Notes: generated by a model from the sequence alone, not told the origin. A stretch of DNA of 64,000 nt from an uncultured Collinsella sp. (GCA_900550195.1 URRB01000001.1:124001-188000); one strand, 5' to 3'. Positions 24,714 to 33,111 are shown, numbered from the stretch's first letter. Numbers and translations: made by a program.

Positions 24714-25157
24714 CTAGAAACCGCTTACGTCCGAACGCTCCCAGCTAGCAACCTGGTCGGGAGACACCGTACCCAGCGCCTCGAACTTCCAAGAGCCGCC
24801 CGCCTTCAGATGATTGGTGTTTGCAAGAGCCGTTCCAACCTGGTTGCCATCGGCATCATACAGAACATATTCGATCTGAATGTAGCTCTTTTCCTTGTCC
24901 GTGTTATTGGTCAGCGTGCCCGTGATCTTATAGGCAAACTGATTGGAGGTGTCTTCAGCCTCGTCAGCAATGGTATACGGTTCTTGCGGTTCTTTTTGCT
25001 CCTCAGCCTGCTGTGTCGCCTCGGCAGGCTTTGCCGAATCGCTCGCAGACGAATCGGTTGAATTGCCACCCATAGAGCCCACGGCACCGACAATAACCAG
25101 CACCACGATGACGCCTAGGACAATCTTGCCGATCGGCTTCTTTCCCTCTTTTGCCAT
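24714..25157 (-). CDS. Membrane-anchored FxLYD-like protein
   Basis: A 147-aa protein with a basic start (MAKEGKKPIGK), one membrane helix (residues ~11-29), a low-complexity Ser/Glu/Gln linker to ~65, and a C-terminal beta domain of the FxLYD type (YKITGTLTNNTDKEKSYIQIEYVLYDADGN). The domain is extracellular by topology. Function unknown. The ribosome site GGAAGGAT lies inside a 14-bp perfect inverted repeat, so translation may be controlled. Confidence 0.72.
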   Translation of the reverse strand: MAKEGKKPIGKIVLGVIVVLVIVGAVGSMGGNSTDSSASDSAKPAEATQQAEEQKEPQEPYTIADEAEDTSNQFAYKITGTLTNNTDKEKSYIQIEYVLYDADGNQVGTALANTNHLKAGGSWKFEALGTVSPDQVASWERSDVSGF

Positions 25158-25162
25158 TATTC

Positions 25163-25216
25163 ATCCTTCCTACGATCCGGCTACCGTGCCGGTACACAGC
25201 ACATCGTAGGAAGGAT
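25163..25216. repeat. Perfect 14-bp inverted repeat covering a ribosome site
   Basis: ATCCTTCCTACGAT (25163-25176) and ATCGTAGGAAGGAT (25203-25216). On the minus strand the 3' arm contains the GGAAGGAT ribosome site of the FxLYD-protein gene, so the folded transcript would hide it. Confidence 0.75.
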
Positions 25217-25321
25217 TGAACTTGAATTCATTAGCTGAGAGCTAAGGCTGCGGTAAACGACCAATGCAGTTATCCAAACGCCGAGCAAACGCACTGCGCG
25301 CGACCGTCTGCTGGCAGTGCA

Positions 25322-25645
25322 TCAACCCACCGTGACGGATTCCCCGGTAAAGGCACTGATCATCAACAGGACAAAGAAAACAAGGTAGCTGGCACTCAGC
25401 AGGTACGCAATGATCAGAAAGACGACCCAGCCGACATTGGTTTTACCGTCGACACGGCGTTGCTCGCGATTGCGGCAGAGCCAAATCGTCACGCCGATGG
25501 CAGTGATAAACAGCACGAGCGCCGCCGCGGCAAGCCCGGCAAGCGCAAACATCACGCCAATGCTCACGGCAATAACCGGAAGCAGCAGCAAACCGCACCC
25601 GCATCCACCCGGACTATATACGGCAGACTGTCGGCGTCGCCTCAT
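25322..25645 (-). CDS. Small hypothetical membrane protein
   Basis: An unrecognised 107-aa protein with an Arg-rich start (MRRRRQ), a Gly/Cys-rich patch (SPGGCGCG), then three hydrophobic segments (about residues 20-60 and 75-100) split by a charged loop CRNREQRRVDGKTN. ATG preceded by GGGGGTGG; a GTG 30 nt upstream is the alternative. It is between the FxLYD gene and higA on the same strand. Confidence 0.55.
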   Translation of the reverse strand: MRRRRQSAVYSPGGCGCGLLLLPVIAVSIGVMFALAGLAAAALVLFITAIGVTIWLCRNREQRRVDGKTNVGWVVFLIIAYLLSASYLVFFVLLMISAFTGESVTVG

Positions 25646-25674
25646 CGCCGCGCCACCCCCATCATCTTTGAGCA

Positions 25675-26016
25675 CTACAGTGCGATAGCCTGCTGAACAG
25701 GAACGATCTTGTCGAGTTCCGGTTCGATCCGCCTTTTCTCGGCCTCAAGGTCAAACGCCACCTGAGCGCGCAGCCAATAACCATCCGTCAGGCCAAAATA
25801 ACGGCAAAGACGGAGGTCGGTGTCGGCCGTCACGCGACGTTTTCCCAAGACAATCTGCCCGATACGCTGAGCCGGAATCCCAGTCTCTTTCGCAAGGCGA
25901 TATTGAGAAATGCCCATGGGAACAAGAAACTCCTCTTTGAGAAGCTCACCAGGAGTCACCGGCGACAGCAAATCGGCCGAAGTCTCATCACTTGTGATAA
26001 TCGACGATTTCGACAT
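25675..26016 (-). CDS. higA: HigA-type antitoxin
   Basis: A 113-aa helix-turn-helix protein of the HigA/VapA group. TPGELLKEEFLVPMGISQYRLAKETGIPAQRIGQIVLGKRRVTADTDLRLCRYF is the family core, split here only by memory of its blocks: LLKEEFL, SQYRLAKETGIP, RVTADTDLRL and WLRAQVAFDLE. It neutralises the HigB toxin encoded just upstream and represses the pair. The start lies 29 nt inside the toxin gene, so the two are translationally linked. Confidence 0.9.
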   Translation of the reverse strand: MSKSSIITSDETSADLLSPVTPGELLKEEFLVPMGISQYRLAKETGIPAQRIGQIVLGKRRVTADTDLRLCRYFGLTDGYWLRAQVAFDLEAEKRRIEPELDKIVPVQQAIAL

Positions 26017-26269
26017 TCCAAGCCATCTCCTGTCTCCACTCAAAACAGACCCGATAGCGCTCGTTAACACGGATGCTATATTGACCGGCACGATCGCCCT
26101 TCAAAGCTTCCAGGCGGTTGCCCGGTGGAACGCGAAGATCATCAAGCGAAGCACAAACCTGCAGTTGGCGAATCTTCCTCAACGCAACACGCTCAAAGGG
26201 CACGAACCTCCTGACCCGCACACCCATGGCAAAGCGTTCGGTATCCTCATCTTTATACGATGCAATCAT
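25988..26269 (-). CDS. higB: HigB-type mRNA interferase toxin
   Basis: A 93-aa RelE-superfamily toxin of the HigB branch, expected to cut mRNA on the ribosome. Visible blocks: LRKIRQLQVCASLDDLRVPPGNRLEALKG in part, GQYSIRVNERYRVCF and VEIVDYHK at the end. Toxin first, antitoxin second, overlapping by 29 nt, is the standard higBA order. The ATG follows AAGGCGATACT. A perfect palindrome just upstream is a likely HigA operator. Confidence 0.9.
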   Translation of the reverse strand: MIASYKDEDTERFAMGVRVRRFVPFERVALRKIRQLQVCASLDDLRVPPGNRLEALKGDRAGQYSIRVNERYRVCFEWRQEMAWNVEIVDYHK

Positions 26270-26280
26270 AGTATCGCCTT

Positions 26281-26326
26281 ACGTTAGTAACGTCAAACGT
26301 TTCTATAGACTTACATCTCTATTATA
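26281..26326 (-). promoter_or_regulatory. higBA promoter and operator
   Basis: The palindrome ACGTTAGTAACGT (26281-26293) lies 12 nt before the higB start. A perfect minus-strand -10, TATAAT, is the complement of 26321-26326. The palindrome sits between -10 and start codon, as expected for antitoxin autorepression. No convincing -35. Confidence 0.55.
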
Positions 26327-26371
26327 TCGTACGTTTGTTCGTGTTTTCTAGAACAAATAGTCCTTTGCGCC

Positions 26372-27559
26372 TTAGTCAAGCAAAAGCAATCGTTTGTAGA
26401 CATCGAGGCCTTTGAGAAGAATCTCCTCGTCAAAGAGCATGGTATCGGTATGCAGAGCGCTCATCGCATAGGCTGGGCAGTCATCAGCGTCGATCGGGTT
26501 TTCTTGTCCTTCTGGCACGCCCGTGCCCAGCAAGAAGAACACGCCCGGCAGATGGCGCTGATAGAAAGCAAAGTCCTCGGCAATTAACAGCGGCTCGTCC
26601 ACAAGTTGCAGCTCGGGCAAGGCAGGCGCAATGTGGGCAAACAACTCGGGGTCGTTATCGACTGGCGGATAGCCCTCGGCAAAGTCGAGATCGTACGTAC
26701 AGCCCGTTGCGGTGCACGCCTCGTCGAGCGCACGGCGTACGCCCTCGCGCGCACGGTCGAACATGGCGTCCGTAAACACACGCAAGCTACCGGCAACATG
26801 GGCCTCCCCCGCCACCGCATTGCAGACGGTGCCGGCCTGCAGCAGGCCAAACTTACCGATGCAGGGCTCATCGGCACCCAGCTCGTCCATCAGCTCGCGC
26901 TCGGCAACCAGGAACTTTGCCGCCGCCAGCGCTGCGTCATGTGATTCCTCGACTGGAACGCCGTAGGTCTTGGCGATATGGATGCTCGTGCCATGGATAT
27001 GAATGTGCGTCTCGCTCGAGCGCGCCAGCAGCGGACCGGGACAGCTCGCCAGCGTACCGGCAGGAAGATCGGGCCACACGTGAAAGCCAAAGATGCGGTC
27101 GACCCCGTAGCGCTCGAACACGCCGCTCTCGCATACCGTCTTAGCGCCACCGGTTGTTTCCTCGGCCGGCTGGAACACAAAAAGCACGTTGCGCTTAATA
27201 ACGCCCGGCTGCTCACGAATCGTACGGTCGACAAAAGTTGCCGCCGCGAGGGCCATAGCCATGTGCCCGTCGTGGCCGCACGCGTGCATCTTGCCGGGAT
27301 GCGTCGAGGCAAAAGCGGCGCCCGTCGTCTCCGCAATAGGCAACGCATCCATATCGGCACGAATCGCCGTGGCATGCGAGGCACCCGTGCCAGCGTCGAA
27401 GAAAGCGCACACGCAACTAGGGCACGGATGGATCACCTCGCAGGCAAGCGGAGCGAGCACGCCCTCGATATAGGCGATAGTTTGCGGAAGATCGAAGTCG
27501 AGCTCCGGAATGCGATGCAGGTCGCGACGATAGCGACGGAGTTCTTGGAGCTCGGTCAT
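26372..27559 (-). CDS. M20-family amidohydrolase (possible N-acetyl-DAP deacetylase)
   Basis: A two-metal amidohydrolase of the M20D group, 395 aa, cutting N-acyl groups from amino acids. Metal and catalytic blocks: RADMDALPI (near residue 70), HACGHDGHMAM (near 93), FQPAEET (catalytic Glu, near 127) and AEDFAFY near the C-terminus. It is divergent from the lysine-riboswitch operon that contains dapH; the pathway through DapH needs an N-acetyl-LL-DAP deacetylase of this family. This specific role is inference, and hippurate or indole-acetyl-amino-acid hydrolases look alike. ATG preceded by GAAAGGAATCCCC. Confidence 0.82.
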   Translation of the reverse strand: MTELQELRRYRRDLHRIPELDFDLPQTIAYIEGVLAPLACEVIHPCPSCVCAFFDAGTGASHATAIRADMDALPIAETTGAAFASTHPGKMHACGHDGHMAMALAAATFVDRTIREQPGVIKRNVLFVFQPAEETTGGAKTVCESGVFERYGVDRIFGFHVWPDLPAGTLASCPGPLLARSSETHIHIHGTSIHIAKTYGVPVEESHDAALAAAKFLVAERELMDELGADEPCIGKFGLLQAGTVCNAVAGEAHVAGSLRVFTDAMFDRAREGVRRALDEACTATGCTYDLDFAEGYPPVDNDPELFAHIAPALPELQLVDEPLLIAEDFAFYQRHLPGVFFLLGTGVPEGQENPIDADDCPAYAMSALHTDTMLFDEEILLKGLDVYKRLLLLD

Positions 27560-27704
27560 GGGGATTCCTTTCATGGGGCAACTCAGTTGTCACCTATTGT
27601 GACGCAGGATTGTGGCGCCCTCGTTTCTAGCATGATGCTGCATTTTTTAAACGTTATATACGAATACTCTTGTTTGGTAAAGTGCAACGTGGTAGGGTCT
27701 TTAC

Positions 27705-27847
27705 CACTTGATAGAGGCGCGGGCACGAAGAGCCGCGGGCGAGTCGGCAGACTTTGACCCCGCGGGGAGGCGAAACCCGCCGAACTGGGTTTTTCGGGCA
27801 CGAACAGCCTGGTGGGCCTGCGGGAAACACTCGCAGGACTGTCTGCA
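27705..27847 (+). ncRNA. Lysine riboswitch (L box)
   Basis: The leader of the lysA-dapA-dapB-dapH operon carries the L-box blocks in order: GATAGAGGCGCG at 27710, CGAAGAG, GGGGAGGCGAAACCCGCCGAA around 27776-27796 in part, a helix ending in AGCCTGGTGGG, the CCTGCG...CGCAGG stem, and closing CTGTC that pairs with GATAG (P1). Layout matches the Bacillus lysC L box. Binding lysine is expected to lower operon expression. Identification is by motif order, without a covariance search. Confidence 0.85.
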
Positions 27848-27859
27848 GCAATGCGGGAG

Positions 27860-27924
27860 CGCTATCCGGACATTGGGTCCACGCTATGCGGATTCGATGC
27901 GCAGATGGCGCCGTCTGGATAGCG
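27860..27924 (+). promoter_or_regulatory. Expression-platform hairpin of the lysine riboswitch
   Basis: CGCTATCCGGAC (27860-27871) pairs with GTCTGGATAGCG (27913-27924). The 3' arm directly abuts the GAGG at 27924-27927 that serves the lysA start at 27938. No T-run follows, so control of translation initiation is more likely than termination. Confidence 0.5.
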
Positions 27925-27937
27925 AGGTTTACGGGAC

Positions 27938-30247
27938 ATGGCATTGACCCCCAACGAGGCATATGCGGCCAAGCAGCCGTTTGTGGACAAGGAGACACTC
28001 GAGCATATCGTCGAGCAGTTCCCCACGCCGTTTCATCTATACGACGAGGCGGGTATCCGCCGCAACATGCAAGAAGTGCGCGACGCCTTTGCGTGGAACC
28101 CGGGGTTTAAGGAGTACTTTGCCGTCAAGGCCAACCCCAACCCGGCCCTTATCTCAATTCTCAACGAATACGGCTGCGGCTGCGATTGCTCGAGCTATAC
28201 CGAGCTCATGATCGCCCGCTCGCTGGGCATCACCGGCCATGACATCATGTTCTCGTCCAACGACACGCCGGCGGCAGACTTTGAGCTTGCCGACAAGTTG
28301 GGCGCCATCGTCAACTTCGACGATATCAGCCACATTGAGTTTTACGAGCGCGTCGCGGGACCCATCCCCAAGACGGTGAGCTGCCGTTTTAACCCGGGCG
28401 GCCTGTTCCAGCTTTCCAACGGCATTATGGACAACCCGGGCGATTCCAAGTACGGCATGACCACCGAGCAGCTCTTTGATGCCTTCCGCATGCTCAAGGC
28501 CAAGGGCGCCGAGGACTTTGGCATCCATGCCTTCCTTGCCAGCAACACCGTCACCAACGATTACTACCCCAAGCTCGCGCGAATCCTCTTTGAACTTGCC
28601 GTGCGCCTGGAGCGCGAGACCGGTGCACATGTCGCCTTTATCAATCTGTCCGGCGGTGTGGGTATCCCCTACCTGCCCGAGCAGCAGGCCAATGACATCC
28701 ACGCCATCGGCGAGGGTGTACACGCGGCCTACGACGAGATCCTGGTTCCCGCCGGCATGGGCGATGTGGCGATCTGCACCGAGATGGGCCGCTTTATGAT
28801 GGGCCCCTACGGGTGCCTGGTCACCAAGGCCATTCACGAAAAGCGGATCTACAAAGACTATATCGGCGTGGACGCAAGTGCCGTCGACCTCATTCGTCCT
28901 GCCATGTATGGCGCTTACCACCACGTTACAGTGATGGGCCAGCCGGGTGGCCCCGACAAGTCCGCAGCTCCCGTCACGAACACGTACGATATCACGGGCA
29001 ACCTGTGCGAAAACAACGACAAGTTCGCCATCGACCGCGAGCTGCCGCATATCGACATGGGTGACCTGCTTGTAATCCACGATACCGGTGCGCATGGCTA
29101 CTCCATGGGCTACAACTACAACGGACGTCTGCGCTCCGCCGAGGTCCTGCTGCGCCCCGATGGCGCGGCCGACCTCATCCGCCGTGCCGAGCGCCCGGGC
29201 GATTACTTTGCCACGCTCGACGTGCTGCCGAGCGGCCGAGAGCTGCTGGCCAAGTCGCGCGCCGAAAGCGCCCGCCGTCGGGCCCAAGACGAGCGCCTGG
29301 CAGTCGCCGCCCAATGGAACAAACGCATCCAGATCGCGGACGCGAAGGAGAAGAACATGGACATCCGCAATCTCGAGGGCTCAATCGTCGCCCTTGTTAC
29401 ACCGTTTAAAAAGGACGGCAGCGTCGACTTTGATGCACTCGAGCGCCTTATCGATTTCCACCTGCAAAACGGCACCGACGCCATCCTCACCCTGGGCACC
29501 ACCGGCGAGAGCGCCACGATGACCGATGACGAGGACAACTCCGTCGTCGCCGCCGTAGTCAAGCATGTTGCAGGACGCGTCCCCGTCATCGCCGGCTCGG
29601 GCTCCAACTCCACGCAGACGATGCTCACCAAGTCGCTCACCTACCAGGGCTTGGGAGCCGACGGCCTGCTGCTCATCACCCCCTACTACAACAAGTCCAA
29701 TGAAGAGGGTATCTACCAGCACTTTAAGACCGTAGCGGATGCCGTGGACATCCCCTGCATCCTGTACAACATCCCCGGTCGCTGCGGCTGCGGCATCAGC
29801 GAGCGCAACGTAGAGCGCTTGGCCGCGCACCCCAACATCATGGGCATCAAGGAAGCCTCGGGCAACGTCGCCTACGCGGCCAAGATCGCCCACCTGCTGT
29901 CCGACGACTTCCGCATGTACTCGGGCGAGGATGCGCTCACCGTGCCGCTCATGAGCCTGGGCGCCTCGGGCACCATCAGCGTGTGGGCCGACATTCAGCC
30001 GCAGCTTGTGCATGACATGTGCCGCGCCTATTTGGACGGTGACGTGGCGCGCGCCCGCGATATCCAGATTGCCGGCCAGCCGCTCATCAATGCCCTCTTT
30101 AGCGAGGTCAACCCCATCCCCGTCAAGGAAGCGCTCGCTCAGATGGGTATGATCGAGGCAAACTACCGCATGCCTCTATGCCCCATGGCAGACGACACGC
30201 GCGCTGCACTTACCGATGCTCTGAAGGGAGCTGGTCTGCTTGATTAA
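27938..30247 (+). CDS. Fused diaminopimelate decarboxylase and dihydrodipicolinate synthase (LysA-DapA)
   Basis: One uninterrupted 769-codon frame joins two lysine enzymes. Residues ~20-440 are a PLP fold III decarboxylase (FAVKANPNP with PLP Lys64; LSGGVGIPYLPE; CTEMGRFMMGPYG; GAHGYSMGYNYN). Residues 474-769 are a complete DapA (GTTGESATM, ITPYYNKSNEEG, LYNIPGRCGCG, GIKEASGN with the Schiff-base Lys). The join is a ~30-residue charged linker. An ATG at codon 474 (29357) has AAGGAGAAGAAC just before it, so DapA can also be made alone. The first gene after the lysine riboswitch; it overlaps dapB by 8 nt. Enzymes catalyse the last and the first committed steps of lysine synthesis. Confidence 0.88.
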   Translation: MALTPNEAYAAKQPFVDKETLEHIVEQFPTPFHLYDEAGIRRNMQEVRDAFAWNPGFKEYFAVKANPNPALISILNEYGCGCDCSSYTELMIARSLGITGHDIMFSSNDTPAADFELADKLGAIVNFDDISHIEFYERVAGPIPKTVSCRFNPGGLFQLSNGIMDNPGDSKYGMTTEQLFDAFRMLKAKGAEDFGIHAFLASNTVTNDYYPKLARILFELAVRLERETGAHVAFINLSGGVGIPYLPEQQANDIHAIGEGVHAAYDEILVPAGMGDVAICTEMGRFMMGPYGCLVTKAIHEKRIYKDYIGVDASAVDLIRPAMYGAYHHVTVMGQPGGPDKSAAPVTNTYDITGNLCENNDKFAIDRELPHIDMGDLLVIHDTGAHGYSMGYNYNGRLRSAEVLLRPDGAADLIRRAERPGDYFATLDVLPSGRELLAKSRAESARRRAQDERLAVAAQWNKRIQIADAKEKNMDIRNLEGSIVALVTPFKKDGSVDFDALERLIDFHLQNGTDAILTLGTTGESATMTDDEDNSVVAAVVKHVAGRVPVIAGSGSNSTQTMLTKSLTYQGLGADGLLLITPYYNKSNEEGIYQHFKTVADAVDIPCILYNIPGRCGCGISERNVERLAAHPNIMGIKEASGNVAYAAKIAHLLSDDFRMYSGEDALTVPLMSLGASGTISVWADIQPQLVHDMCRAYLDGDVARARDIQIAGQPLINALFSEVNPIPVKEALAQMGMIEANYRMPLCPMADDTRAALTDALKGAGLLD

Positions 30248-30980
30248 GACTGTCATTATGGGAACGGGCCGCATGGGCTCGCTCATCCGCACCACCGCCG
30301 AGGGCGTTGTCGACGCCGCCGGTCAGCCCGTTTTTGATATCGTCGCCCAGATCGGTTTTGATCTGTCCGAGCTCGAGAGCGCCCCGGCAGCCGACGTCAT
30401 CATCGACTTCTCGAACGTCGTGACCTTCGATGCCATCGTCACCTATGTCGAGCGCACGGGTGCCGCGTTGGTCTCGGGCACCACGGGCTACACACCCGAT
30501 CAGATGGATCGCCTGCGCGAGCTGGGTCAGAGCACCCGCGTCATGCACTCCGGCAATTACTCCATCGGTATCGCAGCCCTGCGCCATCTGGTTGCCCAGG
30601 CCACGCGCGAGCTGCCCGGCTTTGACTGCGAGATTGTCGAGACGCACCACAACCAAAAGGTCGACGCTCCCAGCGGCACCGCCAAGTTGTTGCTCGACGC
30701 CGTCGTCGAAGCCGAGCCCGAGGCAGGCTACCACCCCGTCTATGGTCGCGAGGGCATGTGCGGCACTCGCGATCCCAAGGAGATCGGTATGCACTCGCTG
30801 CGCGGCGGCACCGTCGCCGGCGTGCACGAGGTAAGTTTCTTTGGCCAGGACGAGGAAGTCACGCTCACGCATCGCGCCACGAGCCGCCAGATCTTTGTCA
30901 ACGGCGCCTTGGCGGCCGCGCAGAAGCTCGTCACCCGCGAGCCTGGCTTCTATACGTTCGACCAGGTCATGTTTGCCTAA
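30240..30980 (+). CDS. dapB: 4-hydroxy-tetrahydrodipicolinate reductase
   Basis: NAD(P)H-dependent reductase of the DAP pathway, 246 aa, somewhat shorter than the ~270 of E. coli. It has the nucleotide motif GTGRMGS, the IIDFSNV and SGTTGY blocks and the signature ETHHNQKVDAPSGTA near residue 135. A TTG start at 30240 is used; it overlaps the end of the lysA-dapA frame and has GAAGGGAG upstream, suggesting coupled translation. Confidence 0.93.
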   Translation: MIKTVIMGTGRMGSLIRTTAEGVVDAAGQPVFDIVAQIGFDLSELESAPAADVIIDFSNVVTFDAIVTYVERTGAALVSGTTGYTPDQMDRLRELGQSTRVMHSGNYSIGIAALRHLVAQATRELPGFDCEIVETHHNQKVDAPSGTAKLLLDAVVEAEPEAGYHPVYGREGMCGTRDPKEIGMHSLRGGTVAGVHEVSFFGQDEEVTLTHRATSRQIFVNGALAAAQKLVTREPGFYTFDQVMFA

Positions 30981-31019
30981 CCAGGTATCAACCGGATCCA
31001 CCCAAAGGAGAGACAGCAA

Positions 31020-31739
31020 ATGAGCAATGCAGCCGAGATGGATGCACAGGAGATTATCAACTACATCGCCACCGCGCCCAAAAAGACGCCCGTTAAGCTG
31101 TACGTGCGCGAGAAGCCGGGCATGAAGGTCCAGTGGGGCAATGCACACGTCTACGGCGGTCGTCGTGGCAAGACCGTCTTTGGCGACTGGGATGAGCTCA
31201 AGGCCATCCTCGATGCCAATGCCGACTCCATCGACTACTACGACGTCGAGAATGACTGCCGCAACTCCGCCGTCCCCATGCTCGACCTTAAGGGCATCAA
31301 CGCCCGCATCGAGCCGGGCGCGATCATCCGCGACCGCGTCGAGATTGGCGACCATGCCGTCATCATGATGGGCGCCATCATCAACATCGGCTCCGTCATT
31401 GGTGAAGGCTCCATGATCGACATGGGAGCCGTGCTGGGCGGCCGCGCCACCGTGGGCAAGAACTGCCACATCGGCGCCGGCACCGTGCTGGCAGGCGTCG
31501 TGGAGCCCGCCAGCGCCACGCCCGTCATCATCGAGGACGATGTCATGATCGGCGCCAACGCCGTGGTCCTGGAGGGCGTGCACGTAGGCAAGGGCGCTGT
31601 CGTTGCCGCCGGCGCCGTGTGCGTCGAGGACGTCCCCGCCGATGCCGTCGTGGCCGGTGTCCCCGCCCGCGTCATCAAGATGCGCGACGAAAAGACCGAC
31701 AGCAAGACCGGTCTCGAGGAGGGCTTACGTCAGCTTTAA
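31020..31739 (+). CDS. dapH: Tetrahydrodipicolinate N-acetyltransferase
   Basis: Acetylates tetrahydrodipicolinate with acetyl-CoA, committing the pathway to N-acetyl intermediates. The 239 aa comprise an N-terminal ~85 residues (QEIINYIATAPKKTPVKLYV) and a left-handed beta-helix of hexapeptide repeats from ~90 to 215 (GAIIRDRVEIGDHAVIMMGA in part; IGAGTVLAGV; IGANAVVLEGV; AGVPARVIK). Length and N-terminus match DapH and not the succinyl enzyme DapD. ATG preceded by AAAGGAGAGACAGCAA. Last gene of the riboswitch operon. Confidence 0.92.
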   Translation: MSNAAEMDAQEIINYIATAPKKTPVKLYVREKPGMKVQWGNAHVYGGRRGKTVFGDWDELKAILDANADSIDYYDVENDCRNSAVPMLDLKGINARIEPGAIIRDRVEIGDHAVIMMGAIINIGSVIGEGSMIDMGAVLGGRATVGKNCHIGAGTVLAGVVEPASATPVIIEDDVMIGANAVVLEGVHVGKGAVVAAGAVCVEDVPADAVVAGVPARVIKMRDEKTDSKTGLEEGLRQL

Positions 31740-31769
31740 AGTTACGCGGTTTTACCAAGCCGCGTAACT
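31740..31769 (+). terminator. Hairpin after dapH
   Basis: AGTTACGCGG (31740-31749) pairs with CCGCGTAACT (31760-31769), with a TTTT in the loop. A second perfect hairpin CCGTCGTTC/GAACGACGG follows at about 31793-31813. Probable operon end. Confidence 0.5.
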
Positions 31770-31831
31770 AGTCGACGCTGCACTTTTGGTTCCGTCGTTC
31801 TAACGAACGACGGACCGGTCGACGCTGCAAA

Positions 31832-31923
31832 CGCCCCTAAGCGGCAATCTGACGTTCAATCGTCGGTCGCGTACCGAAGTACGCTTCCCTCCTCTTTCAC
31901 GTCACCTTGCTCGCTTAGGGGCG
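31832..31923. repeat. ~100-nt covarying hairpin repeat, copy 2
   Basis: Outer arms CGCCCCTAAGCG (31832-31843) and CGCTTAGGGGCG (31912-31923). The inner region aligns closely with copy 1 at 15612-15712 (shared ATCT, CGTTCA, TCGCGTACC, AAGTACGCTTC, CTCCTCTTTC, ACCT blocks), while paired positions differ in a compensating way. Confidence 0.75.
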
Positions 31924-31971
31924 TTTTCGCTGACGTATGCTCAACCTACGGCGCAATTCAGCTCCAAGCAA

Positions 31972-32006
31972 AAAGGCCGAAGCCCTCATCCGAGGCTTCG
32001 GCCTTT
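31972..32006. terminator. Bidirectional terminator
   Basis: AAAGGCCGAAGCC (31972-31984) pairs with GGCTTCGGCCTTT (31994-32006), with A- and T-runs on both sides; shared by the lysine operon and the convergent nucleoid-protein gene. Confidence 0.85.
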
Positions 32007-32032
32007 GTTTTTCTGCGGCGTCCAAGCGCAGT

Positions 32033-33037
32033 TTATCGATTCTCAATTGACCCGATGTTTTTGAGCTCGATGGAGATGAGGCCGTTGGGCTCGTTGACAA
32101 ACTCGATGTACTCGGAGTTCGAACCCATCTCGGCCGGGAAGCTGATCTCGATGCCCGTGTCGGTACGAATCTTGTGATTGCGCACGGCCGCGCGCTCGAC
32201 CTGCTTGCGCTCCACGGGAACGCGCTCGGGAACCTTCTCCTCGGTCAGTGCCGCGCGCACGCTTTCCTTGATGACCGGCTCGTCCTCAAAGACCTCATCG
32301 ACGATATCCCAAGGCGGCAGCTCCTCGTCGTCTTCGACCTTCTCGGCAACGGCGGCTTTGACCTTGGCAAGCGCCACGGCGGTATTGGCGCCGTGCTCCT
32401 CGGCAACTTCCTCGACCACGCGCGTCACCGTGTCGATGACCTCCTTACCCGAAACACCCGTGTCGCATTGCAGCAGGCCGTCGGGAATGAGCATGCGATC
32501 CTCGCCGGCAATCTTGCGCTTCTTATCCACATAGCCGATCTCCATGGTGCTTGCACGCACGATTGCATAGCTCGGCACCTTTTGCGAGGGGTTCGGCAGA
32601 ATGGCGTAGTGGCGCGCGATGTCGTTACGCACCTCGCCCTCTTCGCGACCCACCTCGTGCATGAATGCCTGCTTAGAGCCCAGCAGCATCACGGCAAACC
32701 AGCGGGCATCCTCATCATCGTCAAAGTCCGCCACAAGCACGTCGGTGGACTCGGCTTTCTCGGCTTTGGTGAGCTCAGAAGAGATAAACTCCGCAATCTG
32801 CTGCGACAGGTCCACGAACTCACGCTCGCCAAAGAAATAGCCCTTGAGCTCACCGCCGAATGCGGAGTTCTCGGCAAACGTGGCGCGCTTGTTATCGGCA
32901 GAGGTGCGGGCACGGCGCAGGTGCGTGGTCACAAAGTTGCGCACGGTTCGACTCTCGATATCGAGCTCGCGCTGGCTCATAACGTTGACGGCAGAGTCAA
33001 AGTCCAGGATATGCAGAATCGCGTGATTGATTTTCAT
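32033..33037 (-). CDS. 37-kDa nucleoid-associated protein (NdpA/YejK family)
   Basis: A 334-aa member of the 37-kDa nucleoid-associated protein family. MKINHAILHILDFDSA at the start and ALPNP-like/IGYVDKKRKIAGEDRMLIP in the middle are family-like. Relatives associate with the chromosome; the precise role is unclear. The region ~245-290 is highly acidic. The ATG at 33037 gives the family's usual N-terminus; GGAATG precedes it. Confidence 0.75.
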   Translation of the reverse strand: MKINHAILHILDFDSAVNVMSQRELDIESRTVRNFVTTHLRRARTSADNKRATFAENSAFGGELKGYFFGEREFVDLSQQIAEFISSELTKAEKAESTDVLVADFDDDEDARWFAVMLLGSKQAFMHEVGREEGEVRNDIARHYAILPNPSQKVPSYAIVRASTMEIGYVDKKRKIAGEDRMLIPDGLLQCDTGVSGKEVIDTVTRVVEEVAEEHGANTAVALAKVKAAVAEKVEDDEELPPWDIVDEVFEDEPVIKESVRAALTEEKVPERVPVERKQVERAAVRNHKIRTDTGIEISFPAEMGSNSEYIEFVNEPNGLISIELKNIGSIENR

Positions 33038-33111
33038 ATACGGCATTCCGTTCTAGATCGATTTCGGCACGAACCAGTATAGCGGTCGAGCCCGCCCCGG
33101 GCGTATCGAAG

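Noticed and set aside
27600..27704. Clear sigma-70 promoter for the lysine operon
   Set aside because: AT-rich stretch with TATATA near 27654, but no convincing -35/-10 pair at proper spacing on the plus strand.
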